In this document: positions 1 to 4,879 of the stretch, one piece after another | Position numbering within the stretch: the first letter of the stretch is position 1 | Layout of the letters: the number at the start of each line of letters is the position of its first letter | Assembly: GCA_964417785.1 (NCBI GenBank) | Contig: CAYQJO010000296.1 | Location: 1-5,119 of the forward strand | Direction of reading: 5' to 3' | DNA length: 5,119 nucleotides | DNA from: DAOTUL01 sp034437435 | GTDB lineage: Bacteria; Chloroflexota; Anaerolineae; Aggregatilineales; Phototrophicaceae | The notes under the pieces: generated by a model | What the model saw: only the letters and a program-made list of their open reading frames with translations | Told to the model about the DNA's origin: nothing | The model's database searches: none | Program-made: the position numbers and the translations under genes

Positions 1-1332
1 ACCGGCATCAGTCCAGAGCAAATCGCTGATTTCGACCACGCTTTCAACGCCGATCCGCAGAACCGGCTGGCGCTCAACGCGGTCACGCAGAATCCGGTGA
101 CCGGTGTCACCCTGAACCGGGCGGTTATCCACCGCACCGACCATATCTACTCGCACAAGCTCAAGAGCAACGACGCCACCTCGCAGGACAAGAGCGGTCG
201 CTGCTGGATTTTCGCCGCGCTTAACCTGTTCCGCGTGGAGGCGATGAAGACGCTCAATGTGGAGAAGTTCGAGTTCTCGCAGAGCTACCTGATGTTCTGG
301 GACAAGCTGGAAAAAGCCCATTACTTCCTGGAAACGATCATCCAGACGCTCGATGAGCCGACCGATGGCCGTTTGATTATGCACCTGGTCCAGAACCCGA
401 TCCAGGACGGCGGCCAGTGGGATATGTTCACCAACCTGGTGCGGAAATACGGTGTGATCCCCAAGAGCATCATGCCGGAGACCGAGAGCAGCGGTAACAC
501 CCGCGCCATGAACGCGATGATTACCGGCAAGCTGCGCGAGTTCGCCGCTGAACTACGGCGGCGCAAGGACGAGGGTGTGGAGGCGCTGCGCGAGCGCAAA
601 ACCGAGATGCTGGAAGTCGTCTACCGTATGCTGGCGATCCACCTGGGCCAGCCACCGCAGGACTTCTACTGGCAGTGGCGCGATAAGGATGACAACTTCC
701 ATCGCGACGGCACGCTCACCCCGCAGGCGTTTTTTGAGAAGTATGTCGGTTATGACCTGGACTCGCTGGTGTGCCTGATCCACTGCCCCACCGCCGACAA
801 ACCCTTCAATCGCATGTACACCATCCAGCATCTGGGCAACGTCTACGAAGGCGACATCATCCGCTATCTCAACGTGGAGTTGGATGTGTTCAAGCAGGCG
901 GCGGTCGATATGCTGGTGGATGGCCGCCCGGTGTGGTTTGGCTGCGATGTCGGCAAGAACCTGGACCGCGAGAACGGCATCCTGGACATGGAAGTTTACG
1001 ACATGGAATCGGTCTACGGCACGGGTCTGTATTCCGACAAAGCCGAGCGCATTAACTACGGCCAGAGCATGATGACGCACGCGATGGTGTTCAACGGCGT
1101 CAACCTGGACGAGGACAACCGTCCCACCAAATGGCGGGTGGAGAACAGTTGGGGCGACTCATTGGGCGACAAGGGCTATCTGGTGATGGCCGATAACTGG
1201 TTTGATGAATACATGTATGAGGTGCTGGTGGATAAGCGCTATGTCCCGGCGGAACTGCTGCCGGTGCTGGAATCTGAGCCGGTGGTGCTGCCGCCCTGGG
1301 ACCCGATGGGGGCGCTGGCAGCGGCTGAGTAG
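1..1332 (+). CDS. pepC: Aminopeptidase C / bleomycin hydrolase (peptidase C1B), 5' end cut by window
   Basis: This is a cytoplasmic papain-fold cysteine aminopeptidase that trims N-terminal residues from peptides; the eukaryotic members inactivate bleomycin. The frame is open from base 1, giving 443 visible residues. The family is usually about 440-455 residues, so only a few N-terminal residues are missing. Reading from base 1, the active-site Cys is residue 68 in SGRCWIF, with the oxyanion Gln at 62, the His at 360 in MMTHAM and the Asn at 382 in VENSWG, so the catalytic set is complete. Other family blocks are FEFSQSYL, DGGQWDM, WFGCDVGK and the C-terminal WDPMGAL. The tail ends AAAE; in characterised homologues the C-terminus lies in the active-site cleft and limits the enzyme to aminopeptidase action. 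The GTG at 97 is not the start, because family homology continues upstream of it. A 73-base gap separates it from the next gene. The identification is very secure; the choice between the PepC and bleomycin hydrolase names is convention. Confidence 0.96.
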   Translation, partial: TGISPEQIADFDHAFNADPQNRLALNAVTQNPVTGVTLNRAVIHRTDHIYSHKLKSNDATSQDKSGRCWIFAALNLFRVEAMKTLNVEKFEFSQSYLMFWDKLEKAHYFLETIIQTLDEPTDGRLIMHLVQNPIQDGGQWDMFTNLVRKYGVIPKSIMPETESSGNTRAMNAMITGKLREFAAELRRRKDEGVEALRERKTEMLEVVYRMLAIHLGQPPQDFYWQWRDKDDNFHRDGTLTPQAFFEKYVGYDLDSLVCLIHCPTADKPFNRMYTIQHLGNVYEGDIIRYLNVELDVFKQAAVDMLVDGRPVWFGCDVGKNLDRENGILDMEVYDMESVYGTGLYSDKAERINYGQSMMTHAMVFNGVNLDEDNRPTKWRVENSWGDSLGDKGYLVMADNWFDEYMYEVLVDKRYVPAELLPVLESEPVVLPPWDPMGALAAAE

Positions 1333-1343
1333 AGATTGATTCT

Positions 1344-1371
1344 CTGGCAAATCCCCGTGCGATGGTATGAT
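1344..1371 (+). promoter_or_regulatory. Possible sigma70-type promoter for the phosphoesterase operon
   Basis: TATGAT at 1366-1371 is one base from the -10 consensus. CTGGCA at 1344-1349 is a weak -35 match (4 of 6), with a 16-base spacer. A transcript would start near 1378, leaving a leader of about 28 bases before the ATG at 1406. The site lies in the only gap ahead of the three-gene operon. It is assigned by pattern only, and two such words can occur by chance. Confidence 0.35.
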
Positions 1372-1405
1372 GGACAACCATATTCGACGGATTAGCTTCT
1401 ATTCA

Positions 1406-1969
1406 ATGAAGATAGGCATAATTGCAGACATACACGGGGATTTTGTCGCCCTGCAAAAGGCGCTCAAACGGCTGGAGATGAAACACCAGGTAGAGTACAT
1501 TGTGTGCGCCGGTGATCTGGTCGGGCGTGGACCGCTGCCGAATGAGACGGTGCGGCTGGTGCGCGAGCGCCAGATACCGACGGTGCGGGGCAATCACGAC
1601 GAGATGAACTACGACGTTTCCCTGGAGGCACGCCAGTATCTACGGTCGCTGCCGCTGGAATGGCGGGGGACGTTCGGCGGAATTGAAGTCTATATATGTC
1701 ACGGCAAACCCGGCAACAATCGCTGGGGCATCTACCGTGACCATCTATCGACGAGCCTGCTGGATATGATGCTCGCGTCACTCAACGCCGATGTGATGAT
1801 TACCGGCCACACACATATCCCGCTGTTTATGCGCACCGGCCTGGGCTGTCTGATCAATCCGGGATCGTTATGTACCTTTCCCAGCAAGCGCTACAGTTCG
1901 CATACCTACGGTGTGCTGCACCTGCCCGATTTGACTTTCGACCAGTATGACTTAAACGAGTTACCATGA
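1406..1969 (+). CDS. Metallophosphoesterase, YfcE/MJ0936-like
   Basis: The product is a 187-residue calcineurin-fold metal-dependent phosphoesterase, about the usual size for the short bacterial/archaeal YfcE/MJ0936 phosphodiesterases. All di-metal motifs are present: D8-x-H10 in ADIHGD, GD at 36-37, GNHDE at 62-66, H99 in CHGKP, and GHTH at 134-137. They are followed by the family's NPGS turn. No signal peptide or membrane segment is seen, so it should be cytoplasmic. Family members hydrolyse phosphodiesters such as bis-pNPP in vitro, but physiological substrates are mostly unknown and cannot be read from this sequence. An in-frame ATG at 1367 would add 13 residues. I prefer 1406 because MKIGIIADIHG is the canonical N-terminus and the 1367 codon lies within a good -10 match. 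Neither start has a clear Shine-Dalgarno site. The stop overlaps the next start (ATGA), which indicates one operon and coupled translation. Confidence 0.9.
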   Translation: MKIGIIADIHGDFVALQKALKRLEMKHQVEYIVCAGDLVGRGPLPNETVRLVRERQIPTVRGNHDEMNYDVSLEARQYLRSLPLEWRGTFGGIEVYICHGKPGNNRWGIYRDHLSTSLLDMMLASLNADVMITGHTHIPLFMRTGLGCLINPGSLCTFPSKRYSSHTYGVLHLPDLTFDQYDLNELP

Positions 1970-2508
1970 TTCGTAAAGCTTACCATATTGTCAGCCATCG
2001 TTTGCGCAGCCAGGGCGTCCGTAACACGGCGCTCTGGATTTATGGCCGGGGCCAGCCGGTCCTGACGGGGGTGCCACCGCTGCAATTCAGCCAGATTACG
2101 CCGGAAATCTATGTAGGACCACAGTTCGGCAAACGGGGTAAACGGCTGCTGGAACGGGCCGGGATCACCGCCTGCGTCAATTTACGAATCGAATATGACG
2201 ACGCGGACTATGGGCTGGCTTTTCCGCGCTACTGCTATCTGCCGACGGTGGACGAGACCGCGCCGAGCATGGACCATCTGGAACAGGGCGCGGCTTTTAT
2301 CAAAGATGTGGTCGAAACGGGAGGGAAGGTGTATATACACTGTGCCGGTGGCGTGGGCCGCGCGCCGACGATGGCGGCAGCGTATTTCATCACCCAGGGC
2401 ATGTCGCTGGACGCGGCGCTGTCGCTGATCCGGTCCGGGCGACCCTTTATCGACATCCTGCCGGAACAGATGGGACGGCTGCGGGAGTTCGAGTTTAAAC
2501 ATGGCTGA
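1966..2508 (+). CDS. Dual-specificity / tyrosine-type phosphatase, PTPMT1-like
   Basis: The product is a 180-residue Cys-based phosphatase. The catalytic P-loop is HCAGGVGRAPT, with nucleophile C126 and Arg132 (CX5R). The general acid is probably D96 in LPTVDETAPS. The layout of acid loop, a block of about 30 residues, V-Y-I-HC, then an AAY helix, resembles the mitochondrial phosphatidylglycerophosphate phosphatase PTPMT1 and its bacterial relatives. That makes phosphatidylglycerophosphate, another phospholipid head group or a phosphoinositide-like substrate possible; phosphoprotein is the alternative, and sequence alone does not decide. The first 35 or so residues are basic with several aromatic residues (ALWIYGRG), which may favour membrane association, but there is no true transmembrane helix. 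The start ATG overlaps the upstream stop by four bases, and there is only a weak Shine-Dalgarno site, so translation is probably coupled. The phosphatase class is secure; the substrate is not. Confidence 0.88.
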   Translation: MIRKAYHIVSHRLRSQGVRNTALWIYGRGQPVLTGVPPLQFSQITPEIYVGPQFGKRGKRLLERAGITACVNLRIEYDDADYGLAFPRYCYLPTVDETAPSMDHLEQGAAFIKDVVETGGKVYIHCAGGVGRAPTMAAAYFITQGMSLDAALSLIRSGRPFIDILPEQMGRLREFEFKHG

Positions 2509-3055
2509 GCCGGTGATTGTGGTTTCCGGTCTGCCGCGCTCTGGGACCTCGATGATGATGCAGGTGCTGGCGGCTGCCGGTCTGCCGCTAATGATCGATC
2601 ACCGGCGTGCGCCGGACTCCAACAACCCACGCGGATACTACGAATACACGCCCGTCAAGCGGCTGCACAAGGGCGACCGGGCCTGGGTGCGCAAGGCACG
2701 CGGGCGGGTGGTCAAGGTGGTGTCGCCGCTGCTGGTGCATTTGCCCGCCGGATACGATTATCAGGTGGTGTTCATGCGGCGCAGCCTGGACGAGGTGATC
2801 GCATCGCAGCAGGTCATGTTGACACATGGGTCTCTGGTCAGCGCCGAGCAGTACCGCGCCCATCTGGACGAAATCAGCGGGTGGCTGCGGGACCAGCCGC
2901 GTTTCGCTGTGCTGGATGTCGCTCACCGCCAGTTGATCCACGACCCGGTGCCGGTCATTGAGGCGCTGGCTGATTTCCTGGACCTGCGCTCACTGGATCG
3001 GGCCGCCATGCAGCGGGTTATTGACCCGGCGTTGTACCGCCAGCAGGCACCATAA
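2501..3055 (+). CDS. Short sulfotransferase-family P-loop protein
   Basis: The product is a 184-residue protein with the two PAPS-binding signatures of sulfotransferases. The 5'-phosphosulfate loop is SGLPRSGTS at residues 9-17. A 3'-phosphate-type block, FMRRSLDEVIAS, lies at about 91-102, where R93/R94 and S102 fit the R-x(n)-S pattern. Family members move sulfate from PAPS to a hydroxyl or amine and release PAP. Typical bacterial sulfotransferases have 250-300 residues. This one lacks much of the usual acceptor-binding region, but it ends in a coherent helical tail and, from memory, matches a short conserved subfamily, so I do not read it as truncated. No signal peptide is seen and the acceptor is unknown. 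The ATG lies inside the end of the phosphatase gene (8-base overlap, different frame), making it the third gene of the operon. Its 3' end runs 38 bases into the opposing hydratase gene. An alternative is a P-loop kinase-like role, since the GxxRSGTS loop is also a Walker A variant. Confidence 0.8.
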   Translation: MAEPVIVVSGLPRSGTSMMMQVLAAAGLPLMIDHRRAPDSNNPRGYYEYTPVKRLHKGDRAWVRKARGRVVKVVSPLLVHLPAGYDYQVVFMRRSLDEVIASQQVMLTHGSLVSAEQYRAHLDEISGWLRDQPRFAVLDVAHRQLIHDPVPVIEALADFLDLRSLDRAAMQRVIDPALYRQQAP

Positions 3056-3431
3056 TCACGGCTTCGCCCTCGACCACAACCGTGCCGTCGGCTTTGGTGC
3101 AGGTGGTCTTGAAGGTGGCAATCGGCTTGTCCTCACGCAGGTGGACCAACTCGACCGTCGCCGTGATCGTATCCCCGATGAACACCGGTGCGCGGAATTT
3201 CACCTCCTGCCCCAGGTAGATGCTGCCCGGTCCCGGCAGATCGTTCGCCAGCACCGCCGAGATGAAGCTGACGGTCAGCATGCCGTGTGCGATACGCTGG
3301 CCGAACTGGGTCCCGGCGGCGTATTCGGCATCCAGGTGGATGGGGTTGTGATCGCCCGACGCCTCGGCAAAGGCCCGGATCATGGCGTCGGTGACAGTCA
3401 TCTCGCGGCTGGCACTGGCTCCAATCTGCAT
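3018..3431 (-). CDS. MaoC-like (R)-specific enoyl-CoA hydratase
   Basis: The product is a 137-residue single hot-dog-fold protein, the size of PhaJ-type hydratases (about 134-140 residues). The hydratase-2 signature is clear: FAEASGDHNPIHLD, with catalytic D27 and H32 (equivalent to Asp31/His36 of Aeromonas PhaJ, from memory), followed by IAHGML and the FRAPVFIGD strand. It should reversibly hydrate trans-2-enoyl-CoA to (R)-3-hydroxyacyl-CoA in the cytoplasm, feeding polyhydroxyalkanoate synthesis or a side branch of beta-oxidation. No PHA synthase is in the window, so the pathway is open. A start at 3470 would add 13 residues, but the ATG at 3431 has a good AAAGGA Shine-Dalgarno nine bases upstream and fits the family N-terminus. 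It is the only - strand gene: convergent with the sulfotransferase, whose coding end it overlaps, and divergent from the GTPase gene. Dehydratases of other acyl-CoAs (for example mesaconyl-CoA type) are less likely at this length. Confidence 0.92.
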   Translation of the reverse strand: MQIGASASREMTVTDAMIRAFAEASGDHNPIHLDAEYAAGTQFGQRIAHGMLTVSFISAVLANDLPGPGSIYLGQEVKFRAPVFIGDTITATVELVHLREDKPIATFKTTCTKADGTVVVEGEAVIMVPAGGTTPGQ

Positions 3432-3440
3432 GATGCTTGT

Positions 3441-3446
3441 TCCTTT
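3441..3446 (-). promoter_or_regulatory. Shine-Dalgarno site that sets the hydratase start
   Basis: Read on the - strand this is AAAGGA, nine bases before the ATG at 3431. It decides between that start and the in-frame upstream start at 3470, which would place this site inside the coding sequence. Confidence 0.7.
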
Positions 3447-3458
3447 CAATTGGGTGTG

Positions 3459-3498
3459 GACAGTTGTCACGCCCCCATATTGTCCTTAACGTCCGACA
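3459..3498. promoter_or_regulatory. Cluster of GACA/TGTC words between divergent genes; possible operator
   Basis: The 95-base spacer between the hydratase and GTPase starts contains a perfect inverted repeat GACA-GT-TGTC (3459-3468), extended on one side to GTG(G)ACA/TGTCAC with a single bulge. Further words follow: TGTCC at 3481-3485 and GTCCGAC at 3491-3497, leading into GACA at 3495-3498. Several half-sites of one sequence in a divergent promoter region would suit a dimeric regulator. No known operator consensus is recognised, so this is a pattern observation only. Confidence 0.25.
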
Positions 3499-3508
3499 CA
3501 CACATACT
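3480..3508 (+). promoter_or_regulatory. Possible promoter for the CobW-type GTPase gene
   Basis: TTGTCC (3480-3485) and CATACT (3503-3508) each match four of six positions of the sigma70 -35 and -10 boxes, with an ideal 17-base spacer. They lie 18 bases ahead of the GTPase start. The -35 element coincides with one of the TGTCC words, so a regulator bound there could block transcription. I found no comparably convincing promoter for the opposing hydratase gene. Confidence 0.3.
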
Positions 3509-3512
3509 GGCA

Positions 3513-3518
3513 GAAAGG
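3513..3518 (+). promoter_or_regulatory. Shine-Dalgarno site that sets the GTPase start
   Basis: GAAAGG lies eight bases before the ATG at 3527. It supports that codon over the in-frame ATG at 3437, which would add 30 residues unlike the family and run through the divergent promoter region. Confidence 0.7.
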
Positions 3519-3526
3519 TAAAAAGA

Positions 3527-4549
3527 ATGCAACTTCATCTGGTGGGTGGATTTCTCGGCAGCGGCAAAACCACCGCCATCGCCGCCGCGTCGCGTAAACT
3601 GATGGACGACGGCTTGCGTGTCGGCGTGGTCACCAACGACCAGGGCAAGTATCTGGTCGATTCGGCTTTTGTGCGCTGGATTGAAGCGCCAACTGTCGAG
3701 GTCACGGGCGGCTGCTTCTGCTGCAACTACGACGATCTCGACGCCCGCCTGGATGAGTTGATCGCCACCATCCAGCCCGATGTCATCTTTGCCGAGTCGG
3801 TCGGCTCGTGCGCGGATGTGGTGGCGACGGTGGTCGAACCGCTGCGGCAGCTTAAGCAGACCCCGGCCAGCTTTTCCGTGTTTGCCGACAGCCGCCTGCT
3901 GCTGCATCGTCTGCGTGATGAACCGCTGCCCTTCAGCGATAATGTGATTTACATCTTCGACCAGCAGATCGCGGAAGCCGGCCTGCTGGTGGTCAACAAG
4001 ATTGATTTACTCTCCCCAGCGGACCGGGCCGATGTGCTGACCTTAGCCGCCGGTCTGGGCAAGCCGCTGCTGACACAAAACGCGCTTCACAGTGTGGATG
4101 GCTGGCTCGATCTGCTGCAATCGGGTCAGGTGGGAACTGGGACTACCCTCTCCATCGACTATGACCGCTACGGTGATGGTGAAGCGCAACTGGCGTGGGT
4201 GGATATGGTGGTGGAGATGCACACAGCCACTGGACGTGACCGCCTGATTCGGTTGTTCGATCATCTGCTATCGGGTATGGATCGCATCGGTCATTTGAAG
4301 GCGGTGGTTGAAGGTTACGGTAAAATCAGCTTCACCGCCATCGCCGCCGAAGACTGGCAAGAGCAGGTCCCGCAGATCGACACGGATACGTTCAGGCTGC
4401 TGCTCAACGCCCGTGTGGAGACCGGCGCGGCGGTCCTGGAAGATCGGGTCCGGGCGGCCCTGGCGGCCTGCGGAGCCGAGTACACTATCGTGGAGTCGGC
4501 GGCCTTCCATCCGGGCTTCCCATCACCGACGCACCGCTATCCTGCTTGA
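3527..4549 (+). CDS. CobW/COG0523-family G3E GTPase (putative metallochaperone)
   Basis: The product is a 340-residue cytoplasmic GTPase of the CobW/HypB/UreG class. It begins directly with the nucleotide-binding domain: Walker A GGFLGSGKTT at residues 7-16, the COG0523 metal motif GGCFCC at 61-66 (C63, C65, C66), a Walker B-like DVIFAES at 85-91 followed by VGSCAD, and the guanine-specificity motif NKID at 157-160. Family members use GTP hydrolysis to deliver zinc, cobalt or another metal to client enzymes. The part after about residue 200 is not the obvious standard CobW C-terminal domain, and there is no histidine-rich stretch. It contains WVDMVVEM and GHLKAVVEGYGK and ends with HPGFPSPTHR (H328, H336). 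A distinct subfamily with its own client is therefore likely, and cobalamin-linked work is only one option. The gene is divergent from the hydratase and 57 bases ahead of the toxin-antitoxin pair. The GTPase class is secure; metal and client are unknown. Confidence 0.9.
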   Translation: MQLHLVGGFLGSGKTTAIAAASRKLMDDGLRVGVVTNDQGKYLVDSAFVRWIEAPTVEVTGGCFCCNYDDLDARLDELIATIQPDVIFAESVGSCADVVATVVEPLRQLKQTPASFSVFADSRLLLHRLRDEPLPFSDNVIYIFDQQIAEAGLLVVNKIDLLSPADRADVLTLAAGLGKPLLTQNALHSVDGWLDLLQSGQVGTGTTLSIDYDRYGDGEAQLAWVDMVVEMHTATGRDRLIRLFDHLLSGMDRIGHLKAVVEGYGKISFTAIAAEDWQEQVPQIDTDTFRLLLNARVETGAAVLEDRVRAALAACGAEYTIVESAAFHPGFPSPTHRYPA

Positions 4550-4575
4550 CCGGGTGTATTACTTGCAGGCACAAT
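4546..4575 (+). promoter_or_regulatory. Possible promoter of the toxin-antitoxin operon
   Basis: TTGACC (4546-4551) matches the -35 consensus at five of six positions and overlaps the stop codon of the GTPase gene. CACAAT (4570-4575) is a four-of-six -10 match after an 18-base spacer. The position, just ahead of an antitoxin gene with its own strong ribosome site, suits an autonomous module. I see no terminator hairpin between the GTPase gene and this point, so read-through is also possible. Confidence 0.3.
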
Positions 4576-4593
4576 AGGTGACAGACATAAGAC

Positions 4594-4599
4594 GAGGAG
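4594..4599 (+). promoter_or_regulatory. Strong Shine-Dalgarno site of the antitoxin gene
   Basis: GAGGAG lies seven bases before the ATG at 4607, the best ribosome site in the window. The downstream toxin gene has no comparable site. This asymmetry would favour antitoxin over toxin synthesis, as expected for a type II pair. Confidence 0.7.
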
Positions 4600-4606
4600 C
4601 AATTCG

Positions 4607-4879
4607 ATGATAACGGTGGATGTGAAGTTGAATATCTCGGACGATGTGTTGGCCCAGCTTCAGGAGCAGGCCAACAGCCGCAATGTCTCACTGGATGTGG
4701 TGGTCAGCGATGTGCTGGCCGACTACTTCGAGGAGCCGTTCGAGGACCCGACGGAAGAGGAGATCATTGCGAGCATTCGGCAAGGACTGAAGGAGGCACT
4801 CGCCGGGAACCATCGTCCGGCGCACGAAGTCCTGGATGAGATAGAACGCGAACTGTCTGACGATGCCAACACAGGTTAA
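4607..4879 (+). CDS. Putative type II antitoxin, ribbon-helix-helix-like
   Basis: The product is a 90-residue acidic protein. Residues 1-42 read as a ribbon-helix-helix DNA-binding unit: a strand (TVDVKLNIS), a helix (DDVLAQLQEQANSR), a turn and a second helix (SLDVVVSDVLADYF). The remainder is strongly acidic and probably helical, with PTEEEIIASI, KEALAGNHRPAHEV and LDEIEREL; in this kind of antitoxin the C-terminal part wraps and neutralises the toxin. The likely role is to hold the downstream RelE-like toxin inactive and to repress their shared promoter. The gene overlaps the toxin gene by 17 bases, so the pair is co-transcribed and probably translationally coupled. The gene has a strong ribosome site and a possible promoter of its own. 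The fold is inferred from pattern and from the toxin neighbour; I do not assign a named family. Confidence 0.75.
   Translation: MITVDVKLNISDDVLAQLQEQANSRNVSLDVVVSDVLADYFEEPFEDPTEEEIIASIRQGLKEALAGNHRPAHEVLDEIERELSDDANTG

Noticed and set aside
97..99. GTG as start of the aminopeptidase
   Set aside because: The frame is open to base 1 and the upstream residues fit the family's N-terminal segment. The true start lies left of the window.
553..1080. A 175-residue open frame on the - strand
   Set aside because: It is antisense to the conserved core of the aminopeptidase gene, matches no family I recognise, and is explained by the GC-rich codon use of the real gene.
1336..1341. TTGATT as the -35 box for the TATGAT at 1366
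   Set aside because: The spacer would be 24 bases, outside the usable range. CTGGCA at 1344 has better spacing.
1331..1345. AGAGA-TTGAT-TCTCT inverted repeat after the aminopeptidase stop, as a terminator
   Set aside because: The stem is only five pairs, is not GC-rich and has no T-run after it, so it is too weak to call a terminator.
2958..3521. A 187-residue open frame on the + strand across the sulfotransferase end and the hydratase gene
   Set aside because: It is antisense to the hydratase, which has catalytic motifs and a good ribosome site. Its own translation is low-complexity and family-less.
3437..3526. A 30-residue N-terminal extension of the GTPase
   Set aside because: It has no family similarity, spans the promoter spacer, and the ATG at 3527 has a well-placed Shine-Dalgarno site.
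3467..3907. A 146-residue open frame on the - strand within the GTPase gene
   Set aside because: It overlaps the Walker A and CxCC coding region of the GTPase in antisense and would cross the divergent promoter region.
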